From assembly GCA_964386975.1 (NCBI GenBank), contig CAYLUS010000017.1, positions 1 to 42,665 on the forward strand: 42,665 nt of DNA. Direction: 5' to 3'. The position numbers were made by a program, and so were the translations under genes. Origin of the DNA: UBA6136 sp964386975. Lineage in GTDB: Bacteria; Pseudomonadota; Gammaproteobacteria; Methylococcales; Methylococcaceae. Shown piece by piece: positions 17,078 to 24,742 of the stretch. A model generated the notes under the pieces. It was not told where the DNA came from, ran no database searches, and saw only the letters and a program-made list of their open reading frames with translations. Within the stretch, counting starts at the first letter, position 1; each line of letters opens with the position of its first letter.

Positions 17078-18411
17078 TACAGGGATCCTCCCTCGGTCAG
17101 GCTGGAGAGGCCCTCCGGATTGATCCAGTTGTTTTTCCAGCGGACGTAGAGGTCTTCGACCAAACCATCCCATTCCTTCACTGAGCGGGAGTGCGGGTAG
17201 GGCACGGGCCGGATCGCATGGTCAGCGGACCAGACGATGCGGATGTCGCCATCGCTTAAGACCTGGCCGACATTGACGTTCCTCCAGGTGTGATGCGTCG
17301 AGGGGTCAATGGTCACGATGCCTTCTGGCGCGTTGTAGCTCAAGCCCCGCATGGAGGAGAGGACTTCCCCCGGGTCCACGCTTTCGGCACGGTCAATGGC
17401 GCGGGCCCAGAGGTGGACGCTGAAATAGGCAGTCTCAATGACATCACTCAAGGATTGAGTGGTTTTGGTGTGGGCCTTGAAGCGCTCGACAAAGGCGGTA
17501 TTTTCAGGTCGCTCGATGGATTGAAAATAGCCCCAGGCGGCGTAGTGCCCGGCGATGATCTGAGGGTCAAAGGCATCCGCCTCGTTTTCGGCAATCGAAA
17601 ACGAGATAACCGGCATCTTTTCCGGCGTGAACCCGGCTTGCTTGAGCGCCCGATAGAAGGGGGGGTTGGAATCGCCGACAATGCTGCTCAGGATCACATC
17701 CGGTTTTGTTTCACGAATTTTTTCGATGATCGCGCTGGCATCGAGACTTCCAAAGGGCAGGTAGATTTCCCCCGCCACCTGACCGCCAAGGGTGGTGATC
17801 TGATCAGCAATGATGGCATTGATGGCATGCGGCCAGATGTAGTCGGAGCCGACCAGTAAAAAGCGCTTGCCAAGGTTGCTGAAGGCCCAGTTGGTCGCCG
17901 GCAGGACCTGCTGGTTCGGCGCCGCTCCGGTGTAGATGATGTTGCTGGAGGCTTCGAGTCCCTCGTAGGCCATGGGATAGATCAGTAGTGCCTCGTGCGA
18001 TTCAATGACGGGCTTCACGGCCTTGCGGCAGGCCGAGGTCCAGCAGCCGATGATGGCTGCCACCTTGCTTTCGGTGATGAGCGTTTCTGCCTTTCGGGCC
18101 GCTTCTTGCGGGCTCGAGGCCGTATCGACGACCACCCCTTCGATCTTCATGCCCATGACGCCGCCCGCGGCATTGATTTCATCAATCGCCATGAGCTCGG
18201 CTTCGATCATCGGCTTTTCGCTCACCGCCATGGGGCCGGTTTGCGCGTGGAGAATGCCCAGCCGAATCACCGTGTCCTTGTTGCGCTGCGACCAGAAGAC
18301 CCCAGCGCCCACCGCCAGTGCCACAAGCAGGGCAAGCGAGAGGGTGAGGGTCCTGCCCAGTGGCCACTGGGCTTTAAGCGGCTCTCCTGTTTTCAGAAAT
18401 TCGGCTGACAT
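17077..18411 (-). CDS. Membrane-anchored UrtA/AmiC-like amide/urea-type binding protein
   Basis: Type I periplasmic binding fold of the urea/short-chain amide group (UrtA, FmdD, AmiC). Family segments include IRLGILHAQTGPMAVSEKPM, AIDEINAAGGVMG, IIGCWTSACRKAVKPV and LVGSDYIWPHAIN. The N-terminus has about 22 cytoplasmic residues followed by one hydrophobic helix (about 24-41) without a clear cleavage site, so it is probably tethered to the inner membrane rather than released. No urtBCDE or other transporter subunit is nearby. The gene overlaps the receptor start by one codon frame (TAATG) and begins 6 bases after STAS. Context and tethering suggest a sensory role, presenting ligand to the receptor. 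Ligand is inferred from family only; branched-chain amino acids are an alternative. Confidence 0.88.
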   Translation of the reverse strand: MSAEFLKTGEPLKAQWPLGRTLTLSLALLVALAVGAGVFWSQRNKDTVIRLGILHAQTGPMAVSEKPMIEAELMAIDEINAAGGVMGMKIEGVVVDTASSPQEAARKAETLITESKVAAIIGCWTSACRKAVKPVIESHEALLIYPMAYEGLEASSNIIYTGAAPNQQVLPATNWAFSNLGKRFLLVGSDYIWPHAINAIIADQITTLGGQVAGEIYLPFGSLDASAIIEKIRETKPDVILSSIVGDSNPPFYRALKQAGFTPEKMPVISFSIAENEADAFDPQIIAGHYAAWGYFQSIERPENTAFVERFKAHTKTTQSLSDVIETAYFSVHLWARAIDRAESVDPGEVLSSMRGLSYNAPEGIVTIDPSTHHTWRNVNVGQVLSDGDIRIVWSADHAIRPVPYPHSRSVKEWDGLVEDLYVRWKNNWINPEGLSSLTEGGSL

Positions 18412-18417
18412 GGGAGT

Positions 18418-18744
18418 CTAGAGCGCATCCTTGGCTGTGGGATGGATCTGAAAGAGGTTACTGAAGCCGCTGATGTCAAACACATCCTTAAGGGTGTGGT
18501 TAAGCGCCACCAGCTTGACCGAGCCCTGGATCGGCTCCACCTTCTTGGCCACCAGCAGCAGGGCGCGAAGGCCTGCACTGCTGATGAAGGAAACCTGACC
18601 AAAATCCAGGATCAGCTTGTGGTGACCCTCATCGATCCAGGTCAGGCAGCGGGATTCCAGGTCCTTGGCGCTATTGGCATCGATGCGCCCTTCAAGGGTT
18701 ACGACCAGCGAGTCATTCAGGGGGGAGGATGCGAGGGTCAACAT
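18418..18744 (-). CDS. STAS-domain anti-sigma factor antagonist (RsbV/SpoIIAA-like)
   Basis: A 108-residue single STAS domain. It begins LVVTLEGRIDANSAKDLE and carries the phosphorylation segment VSFISSAGLRALL; S56 aligns with the serine that is phosphorylated in SpoIIAA (S58) and RsbV. In partner switches the unphosphorylated form binds an anti-sigma kinase and frees its target. The matching kinase gene (19678-20094) and a PP2C phosphatase (25780-26973) are in the same locus. I chose the ATG at 18744 because it starts just before the first STAS strand; the frame is open to 18843, but that part has no similarity. It lies 44 bases after carbonic anhydrase and 6 before the binding-protein gene. 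Confidence 0.93.
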   Translation of the reverse strand: MLTLASSPLNDSLVVTLEGRIDANSAKDLESRCLTWIDEGHHKLILDFGQVSFISSAGLRALLLVAKKVEPIQGSVKLVALNHTLKDVFDISGFSNLFQIHPTAKDAL

Positions 18745-18788
18745 GTCGGATTCCGTGATTGGGAGAAAAAGGTCCGGGTAAAGGGCGT

Positions 18789-19508
18789 TCAGGCGTCGTC
18801 CAGGCGCGGCAGGAAGTTCTGGTTTTCGGAGTCCGTGCACCACAGGTCCCCGGTTTCGAGGTCAAACCACCAGCCATGCAGCTGAAGCCGACCTGCTGCG
18901 ACCTCCGATTCAATCCAGGGGTAGCTGCGAAGGTTTGCAATGGAGCCACGGATGGAGGCGCGTTCGCACAGGTGTTGATGGTTGGCGAGATTGGCAACAT
19001 CGATGTCATCCTCCCCTGGCAGGCGCATGAACTTGAGGGCGGAATCGACCACCATCGACACCCAGCCGCCGATGAAGTCGCGGGCCAGCGGTTTTCCGGC
19101 CAGGCCGCTCAGGAAGGCCTTGATGCCGCCGCACTGGGCATGACCCAGCACCACGATGTGTTCGACCTGAAGGTCCCTGACGGCATATTCAATGGCCGCA
19201 CCGGCGCCATCGCGGACACCCTCGGGGCTGTAGGGGGGTACCAGATTTGCAACATTCCGTATGACAAAGAGATCCCCCGGGCGAGCGCCCGTCAAGATGG
19301 CGGGATCGACCCGTGAGTCAGAGCAGGCGATCAAGAGGACCTTTGGATGCTGACCCTTTTCACTCAGGGTCTTCATCATTTCGGGGCTGTGATCGTAAAA
19401 GCGCGATTGAAACCCCTGAATCCCCTTGAGGAGGTGCTCGATGACAGGCTCGCTGGCTGATTTCATATCCACTCGATAGATAGTTTTGGGTGGGTTAAGG
19501 CCTTCCAT
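18789..19508 (-). CDS. Beta-class carbonic anhydrase
   Basis: Zinc enzyme that interconverts CO2 and bicarbonate in the cytoplasm. Zinc ligands are visible as the cysteine in LLIACSDSRVDP with its Asp-Arg pair, and the histidine and cysteine in VLGHAQCGG. It is 239 residues long, normal for the beta class, without a signal peptide. The ATG at 19508 has GAGG about six bases upstream; a second ATG lies 14 codons later. It is the first gene of the leftward operon ending in the chemoreceptor, 44 bases ahead of the STAS gene. That position is unusual and may mean that bicarbonate/CO2 balance is tied to the ligand response, for example to urea or amide breakdown; this is speculation. Confidence 0.95.
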   Translation of the reverse strand: MEGLNPPKTIYRVDMKSASEPVIEHLLKGIQGFQSRFYDHSPEMMKTLSEKGQHPKVLLIACSDSRVDPAILTGARPGDLFVIRNVANLVPPYSPEGVRDGAGAAIEYAVRDLQVEHIVVLGHAQCGGIKAFLSGLAGKPLARDFIGGWVSMVVDSALKFMRLPGEDDIDVANLANHQHLCERASIRGSIANLRSYPWIESEVAAGRLQLHGWWFDLETGDLWCTDSENQNFLPRLDDA

Positions 19509-19677
19509 TTCAACCTCGGTCCCCTTGCTTGAGATACCCTATTATCTACAGAAGAGTAATTTATACTAGGTCTAGCTCTTCAGGCCCTGAAAACCGCTCT
19601 GGACTGCCTGCCGGTGGGTCCTTGAATCGGCACTTCACTGGCCTTCGACCAAGATCTTCATTCATGGTGTCACCGCA
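19509..19677. promoter_or_regulatory. Divergent control region of the chemosensory/partner-switch locus
   Basis: This AT-richer stretch separates the leftward carbonic anhydrase operon from the rightward kinase-che operon. On the plus strand TATACT (19562-19567) is a good -10 box, leaving about 105 bases of leader before the kinase. On the minus strand GATAAT (19541-19546) is a good -10, with a leader of about 25 bases to carbonic anhydrase. Neither has a convincing sigma-70 -35 box, so activator or alternative-sigma control is possible. The two boxes lie about 20 bases apart, so binding at one could affect the other. Confidence 0.45.
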
Positions 19678-20094
19678 GTGGGAAACCCGTTGCTTGAATT
19701 GAATCTTCCTGCCATCCAGGACAGCGTCGAGCAGGTGGCGGTCGCGGTTGGCGAATTGGCCGATACCCAGGGCTGGTCGGAGGAGATCCGTTTTCATGTG
19801 GATCTGGTGCTCGAGGAACTCGTCCAGAACATTGTCTCCTATGGGTTTGAAGGCCGCGCGCCCGGCACGATCGAGCTTTCGATCAGTCAGACAGAGAAAG
19901 TGCTTCGTCTGTTCATTGCCGATGACGGCATGCCCTTCAACCCCTTTGATTTACCCGAACCCGACACGCAAGCACCGCTCGGTGAGCGCTCCATCGGTGG
20001 ACTCGGCATTCATTTTGCGCGAACCTTCATGGATCGGTATGGCTATCGCTTCGAGGCCGGCCGCAATTGTGTCGAACTTCTAAAAGCCCTCTAG
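19678..20094 (+). CDS. GHKL serine kinase, RsbW/SpoIIAB-like anti-sigma regulator
   Basis: A 138-residue ATP-binding protein of the anti-sigma kinase type. The N box is EELVQNIVSYGF (E47, N51), the G1 box ADDGMPFNPFD (D82-D83) and the G2 box SIGGLGIHFARTF (107-110), with no histidine-phosphorylation domain. In partner switches this kinase phosphorylates the STAS antagonist and binds a sigma factor or other target. The start is a GTG at 19678; the leading bases have no good ribosome binding site, and an in-frame TTG three codons later is an alternative. It precedes the CheW gene by 19 bases and so heads the rightward operon. The target protein is not in this window. Confidence 0.9.
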   Translation: MGNPLLELNLPAIQDSVEQVAVAVGELADTQGWSEEIRFHVDLVLEELVQNIVSYGFEGRAPGTIELSISQTEKVLRLFIADDGMPFNPFDLPEPDTQAPLGERSIGGLGIHFARTFMDRYGYRFEAGRNCVELLKAL

Positions 20095-20113
20095 GCCGGG
20101 AACGGACACCCTT

Positions 20114-20563
20114 ATGCAGCATCTCCTTTTCAGGCTGGGTCAGGAGGATGTGGCCATTCCCTTAAGTTCGATCCGAAGGCTGGTACCGCTGGCTGATCTT
20201 GAGCCGCTGGCGACCCGCCAGCCGGCCGTCCGGGGCTTCCTGCGTTTTGAGGGGCAGGCCATCCCTGTCCTTGATCTCGCGCTGTTGCGGGGTCTTGCTC
20301 CCACCCCTGAGCAGATGAGCACGCGCCTCGCTCTTTTGGGTGAGGGGCAGGCCATGCAGCTCGCGGTGATGATTGAACGTGCGCTTGAAATCGTCGATTT
20401 CAAAGTGGCCCCCAGGGCCGATTCCCAGATGGCCCAGGCGTGGCGAGATTCGCTGTTTGATGAGGCCTTTGATGATGGTCAGCGGCTCGTTCAGGTGGTG
20501 AACTGGCAGGCGCTTTTAAGCGAGGACTGGTTGCGCCTTCTCCCGGAGGCTTCCCTGGCATGA
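20114..20563 (+). CDS. cheW: CheW-like coupling protein (WspB position)
   Basis: A 149-residue single CheW domain that should link receptor to CheA. The fold is visible in HLLFRLGQEDVAIPLSSIRR, the middle RGFLRFEGQAIPVLDLALL (the usual G-x-I-P-V-x-D-L strand) and MQLAVMIERALEIVD. It is the first of two CheW genes, in the place that WspB has in Wsp loci. It follows the kinase by 19 bases and its stop overlaps the CheR start (ATGA). Confidence 0.9.
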   Translation: MQHLLFRLGQEDVAIPLSSIRRLVPLADLEPLATRQPAVRGFLRFEGQAIPVLDLALLRGLAPTPEQMSTRLALLGEGQAMQLAVMIERALEIVDFKVAPRADSQMAQAWRDSLFDEAFDDGQRLVQVVNWQALLSEDWLRLLPEASLA

Positions 20564-21846
20564 GCCTTCCGGATGCGATTCGCACATGGCTTCAATGGCA
20601 CGGCGGCCTGGATCTTGAGACCCTGGGCGACCTTCTTCCTAAGAAGGCGCTTGCCCGCCGGCTTCAGGACACCCGATGTCGCGATGAGGCCGATTACCTG
20701 AGGCTCTGGAACGCCGAGGATCTGGAAAAGGAGCGGCTGTTGCAGGCGCTTCTGGTGGGCGAGACCTGGTTCTTTCGGGAGTGGCCGGCGTTCGAAGTGA
20801 TGAGCGATTTCATTGAGGCGGGCCGGGCCCAATGGAGCGCTGAAACCCCCCTTAAAATTTTGAGTCTTCCTGCCTCCACCGGGGAGGAGCCCTGGTCGAT
20901 CGCGGCGGTGTGCCTGCGCCTTGGCCTCGGCCCTGATGATGTGCACATCGATGCCCTGGACATCAATGCAAAGGCCCTGGAAGTCGCCCGGCGCGGGCTT
21001 TATCCCGAGAGCCGCTTCAGGCAGCGCTCCCCTGAAGACTGGCCTTGGGCCTTCGAGGCGCAGGCACTAAAGGGAGAGCGAGTCTGGCGCATCCGGGAGG
21101 CGCTTCACGCGCTGGTCTCCTTTCGTATCGAGAACGCCTTGTCTCCCGATTTTCTGGACGGTGAGGGCCACTACCATCTGATTTTTCTCAGAAACCTGCT
21201 GATTTACCTCAATCCCGAAGCCCGGCGTCGCCTGCTTCAGGCGCTCGGTCGTCGACTGGCCCCGGAGGGCCTGATCTTTCTGGGTCATTCAGAGGTCTTT
21301 CCGCCTGATCTTGGATTCAAACGCATGGGCCGGGTAGGGGGCTTTGCCTGGACCCGGGCAGAGCGACTGCCATCGGCGCTGGCCAAAAATGCCAAAACCA
21401 GGCCGCGGGTGGGCCTATCGCGCCCCTCCATCGGACCAGGGTTCAAGGCCTACGCGGTCGCCTCCACGTTACCATCCGCCGCTGCCCATCGGGGGCCCCA
21501 AAGTCCGGATCCTTTCCCAAAACGCGGGCTTGATCTTGATGCCTCTCTCGATCAGGCCCGGCGTCTGGCCGATGAGGGTGACTACCAGGCAGCGCTGGCG
21601 CTTCTCGATCAGCCGCAGTGCCTTGGCGCCCCAGACCCGGAGGTCCATTGTCTGGCCGGCATCCTGTCATCCGCCCTGGGGATGAGCCAGGATGCCATGC
21701 GCCGTTTCCGGCGCGCCCTTTATCTTGATCCCCATCATGCGGAGAGCCTGTTTCATCTGGCGCTGATCCTTGAAGGCCGTGGCGATGCCCAGGCAGCCGG
21801 ACGGCTTCGGGCGAGGATGCCGGTCGTTACCGAGACCCTGCCATGA
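20560..21846 (+). CDS. cheR: CheR-type receptor methyltransferase with C-terminal TPR (WspC-like)
   Basis: SAM-dependent methyltransferase that methylates glutamates of the receptor. The N-terminal helical domain leads to VGETWFFREWPAFEV and the SAM motif LSLPASTGEEPWSIA; then IDALDINAKALEVA and DLIFLRN-like YHLIFLRNLLIYLNP and FLGHSEVF follow. After residue 275 is a linker rich in Pro and Ala, then about 80 residues of tetratricopeptide-like helices (LADEGDYQAALALLD and FRRALYLDPHHAESLFHLAL). CheR with a TPR tail is characteristic of Wsp-type sets (WspC). It is 428 residues long, with both ends overlapping its neighbours by ATGA. Confidence 0.95.
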   Translation: MSLPDAIRTWLQWHGGLDLETLGDLLPKKALARRLQDTRCRDEADYLRLWNAEDLEKERLLQALLVGETWFFREWPAFEVMSDFIEAGRAQWSAETPLKILSLPASTGEEPWSIAAVCLRLGLGPDDVHIDALDINAKALEVARRGLYPESRFRQRSPEDWPWAFEAQALKGERVWRIREALHALVSFRIENALSPDFLDGEGHYHLIFLRNLLIYLNPEARRRLLQALGRRLAPEGLIFLGHSEVFPPDLGFKRMGRVGGFAWTRAERLPSALAKNAKTRPRVGLSRPSIGPGFKAYAVASTLPSAAAHRGPQSPDPFPKRGLDLDASLDQARRLADEGDYQAALALLDQPQCLGAPDPEVHCLAGILSSALGMSQDAMRRFRRALYLDPHHAESLFHLALILEGRGDAQAAGRLRARMPVVTETLP

Positions 21847-22526
21847 GCCGTCCTGAATCAGACAACGGTATGGAAGCCTGCTGGCGAATCAAAGGCTCGC
21901 AAGGGGATCGGTCCTGCGATCAACTGGTCATCCACGTGCTGTGCCGAAATTGCCCGACCTATCGAAGTGTCGGCAGGACCCTGTTTGATCGCCCGCTTGA
22001 AAGCGACTATCGGCAGGAGGTCACGCAGCAGCTGGCAGAACCCCCCCGTCGAGCGGTGGGTGAGACCTTAAGGCTCCTGGTCTTTCGAGTCGGTAGTCTT
22101 TGGTTGGCGCTTCCCTCCACGCTGTTTGAAGGCTCCTCGCAGGTGGTTGAAATCTGCCCGGTCCCCGGCCGCAGCAAGCCCCATTTCCTGGGTCTTGCGC
22201 ATGTCAATGGGGAGCTGAAATTGTGTTTTTCCCTGGCCTCGCTGTTTGAGGGCAATGAGGCGATACCGCCCGGCTCCGGCGAGCCTTTGGTGCATGCATT
22301 CCCCCGTCTTCTGGAACTGAAGACCCATGAGGGCCGGTGGCTGTTCCGGGTCGATGAAGTGCGTCAGGCCCTCGACTGTGCCCTGGATCGGCTGGAACAG
22401 CCACCCCTCCACCTTCGCAAGGAAAACCAGGGGCTGATCCGTGCGCTGGTGAGCGAGGAGGACCGTCTGATTCATCTTCTGGATGAAGCCCGCCTGACCG
22501 CCATCTGGGGAGGTGCGTTGTCATGA
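21843..22526 (+). CDS. cheW: Cys-rich CheW-like coupling protein (WspD-like)
   Basis: Second CheW protein, 227 residues. Residues 1-60 form an extra N-terminal part with four cysteines, C13, C25, C34 and C37 (as CW, SC and CRNCPTY), which from memory is a hallmark of WspD-type couplers; these could bind a metal or sense redox, but no function is known to me. The CheW domain follows from about 75: LRLLVFRVGSLWLALP, FLGLAHVNGELKLCFSL and RWLFRVDEVRQALD. It sits between CheR and CheA as WspD does, with ATGA overlaps on both sides. Confidence 0.9.
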   Translation: MSRPESDNGMEACWRIKGSQGDRSCDQLVIHVLCRNCPTYRSVGRTLFDRPLESDYRQEVTQQLAEPPRRAVGETLRLLVFRVGSLWLALPSTLFEGSSQVVEICPVPGRSKPHFLGLAHVNGELKLCFSLASLFEGNEAIPPGSGEPLVHAFPRLLELKTHEGRWLFRVDEVRQALDCALDRLEQPPLHLRKENQGLIRALVSEEDRLIHLLDEARLTAIWGGALS

Positions 22527-24742
22527 GTGCGCCTGATCCCTTCCTGCTCGGGCTGTTCCGCGAAGAATTGGACATGCACGGGGCAACCCTGACCGACGGC
22601 CTTTTGCGGCTGGAGCGAGGGACCAGCGGAAAAACCGATATCGAGCCGCTGATGCGCGCGGCCCATTCCATCAAGGGCGCAGCACGGGTGGTGGGTCTTG
22701 ATGCGCTGGTGACGGTCGCCCATGAAATGGAGGAGATTCTGGTCGCGGCGGGTGAGGGGAAAGTCCTTCTGGATGCCGCGCGCGTTGATCAGTTACTCGG
22801 GGCGCTGGACTGGATTCAATCGGTCGCCACGCTTTCGGATGAGGCCCTGGGCGAAGGTGTGGAGGCATATGCAGCGGAGGCTGAGGGCTGGACCTTGACC
22901 CTCAAGGCGTCACTGAATGCGGAACCCAATAGCCCCCCGGCGTCCCCTTCAAGCGCCCTTGAAGCCAGCGCCGATCTGAACCTCCCCCTTGAATCTCAAG
23001 GCGATTCACCAGCCCAAGAGGCCCTGCCCATCCCGGTGCCGGCACCTTCGGGAGAGGATGCCGCTGCCGCCGTTCGGATTTCAGCCGAGCTTCTCAGTCG
23101 GATTCTGGGATATGCCGCTGACCTTTTGCTTGAGGCCCGGCGGCTGGAGCGGGTCGCCGAGGAGTGGGTCGAAATCAAGAAGGTCCCGCGGCGCCTTGGG
23201 GCCGAGGCGGTCCTCGGTCGTGAGCAGATTGCCTCACTGAACCGCCACATGGATCGGCATGATCTTCAGCTCAACGAGCGTTCGGGTCGGATCTCGCTTC
23301 TGGCCGATCAGCTGCACAACCTGGCGCTGCGGGGACGCATGCGGCCTTTTTCAGAAGGGACCGCCGGTTTTCCGCGCATGGTGCGAGATCTTGCGCGTGA
23401 GCTTGGAAAATCCGTCCGCTTCGAGATTTTGGGGCAATCCACCCTCGTCGATCGCGACATCCTGGCCAAACTGGATGCCCCGCTCAACCACCTGTTGCGC
23501 AATGCCCTGGATCATGGCATCGAAATGCCGGATCGCCGCATGGCACAGGGAAAAGCGCCGGAGGGCCGTCTCAAGCTGGAGGCACGTCACCGCAGTGGTC
23601 GACTGATCGTGACCCTGACCGATGATGGTGCCGGCATTGATGAGGCGGCCCTTCGCAACAAGATCGTCGAGCGGGGCCTGGTCACTGAGGAGATGGCCTC
23701 AAGCCTCAGTGAGGCCGAGCTTTTCGACTTCTTGTTTTTGCCAGGCTTGAGCACCCGCAGTGCCGTCACCGAGATTTCGGGTCGGGGGGTCGGACTGGAT
23801 GTGGTCCAATCCATGGTCCATGCCAGCGGCGGATCCTTGCGGGTGCACTCCTTAAAGGGGCAGGGAACGACCTTTGAAATCCAGTTGCCGGTGACCCGAT
23901 CCGTCATCAGGACCCTTGAAGTGGAGGTCGACCTGCAGCGCTTCGCAATCCCTCTGGCCGGCATTCAGCGGGCAGAGCGGCGGAGCGCTGATGCGGTGAC
24001 CTGGTCGAATGGGCTTCCCTTCTTGACGTCCCCGCCGCATCACATCGCCATTCTCTCGCTGCGTTCGGTGCTGGGTTACCCGGATCCCCACCCCCCGGAG
24101 GATCTGCATACCCTGGTACTGATTGGATCGGAGGATCGCCAGTTTGCCCTTGAAGTGGACCGTTTCGTGGGTGAATCGGACCTGGTGGTCAGGCCCCTTG
24201 ATCCCCGGCTGGGAAAAGTACAAAACGTCAGCGCTGCCGCCCTCGATGAGGAGGGCCGCCCCGTCCTGATTCTGGATGTGGCGGATCTGATTCGATCGGC
24301 GGACCGGCAGGCAAGCCTTGCCTTGAGACGCCGTCGTGCCGGGACTCTGGACAAGGCCCGCCGGCATCGGATCTTGGTGGTGGACGACTCGGTCACGGTC
24401 CGGGAAGTGGAGCGAAAACTTCTCGAAAACGCCGGTTACGAGGTCGAGCTTGCAGTCGATGGCGCTGAGGGCTGGAACCTTCTGGCCTCAAGGGCCTATG
24501 ACCTCTTACTGACCGATGTCGACATGCCGCGGATGAATGGCATTGAACTGGTCAAGAAAGTGCGTGGCGATCGGCGTCTGGAATCCCTGCCGATCATCAT
24601 TGTCTCCTACAAGGATCGCGAAGAAGATCGCCTCAAGGGCATGGAGGCCGGTGCCGACTATTACCTGACCAAGAGCAGTTTTCATGATCAGGGCCTGACC
24701 GAGGCGGTTGCAAGCTTGCTGGGCGCGGAGGCCTCCCGGTGA
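22523..24742 (+). CDS. cheA: CheA histidine kinase with C-terminal receiver (WspE-like)
   Basis: Hybrid chemosensory kinase of 739 residues. Phosphotransfer domain: H48 in RAAHSIKGAARVVGL. No separate P2 domain is seen; the linker (about 110-180) is Pro/Ser-rich. The dimer helices and the ATPase domain follow with the N box HLLRNALDHGIEMPDRR, the D-box LTDDGAGIDEAAL and GRGVGLDVVQSMV, then a CheW-like regulatory domain and, from about 620, a receiver with DD in ILVVDDSVTVRE, the phospho-acceptor D665 in LLLTDVDMPRMNG and a lysine in DYYLTKSSF. CheA fused to a receiver is the WspE plan. The ATG overlaps the previous stop and its own stop overlaps cheB as GTGA. Confidence 0.96.
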   Translation: MSAPDPFLLGLFREELDMHGATLTDGLLRLERGTSGKTDIEPLMRAAHSIKGAARVVGLDALVTVAHEMEEILVAAGEGKVLLDAARVDQLLGALDWIQSVATLSDEALGEGVEAYAAEAEGWTLTLKASLNAEPNSPPASPSSALEASADLNLPLESQGDSPAQEALPIPVPAPSGEDAAAAVRISAELLSRILGYAADLLLEARRLERVAEEWVEIKKVPRRLGAEAVLGREQIASLNRHMDRHDLQLNERSGRISLLADQLHNLALRGRMRPFSEGTAGFPRMVRDLARELGKSVRFEILGQSTLVDRDILAKLDAPLNHLLRNALDHGIEMPDRRMAQGKAPEGRLKLEARHRSGRLIVTLTDDGAGIDEAALRNKIVERGLVTEEMASSLSEAELFDFLFLPGLSTRSAVTEISGRGVGLDVVQSMVHASGGSLRVHSLKGQGTTFEIQLPVTRSVIRTLEVEVDLQRFAIPLAGIQRAERRSADAVTWSNGLPFLTSPPHHIAILSLRSVLGYPDPHPPEDLHTLVLIGSEDRQFALEVDRFVGESDLVVRPLDPRLGKVQNVSAAALDEEGRPVLILDVADLIRSADRQASLALRRRRAGTLDKARRHRILVVDDSVTVREVERKLLENAGYEVELAVDGAEGWNLLASRAYDLLLTDVDMPRMNGIELVKKVRGDRRLESLPIIIVSYKDREEDRLKGMEAGADYYLTKSSFHDQGLTEAVASLLGAEASR

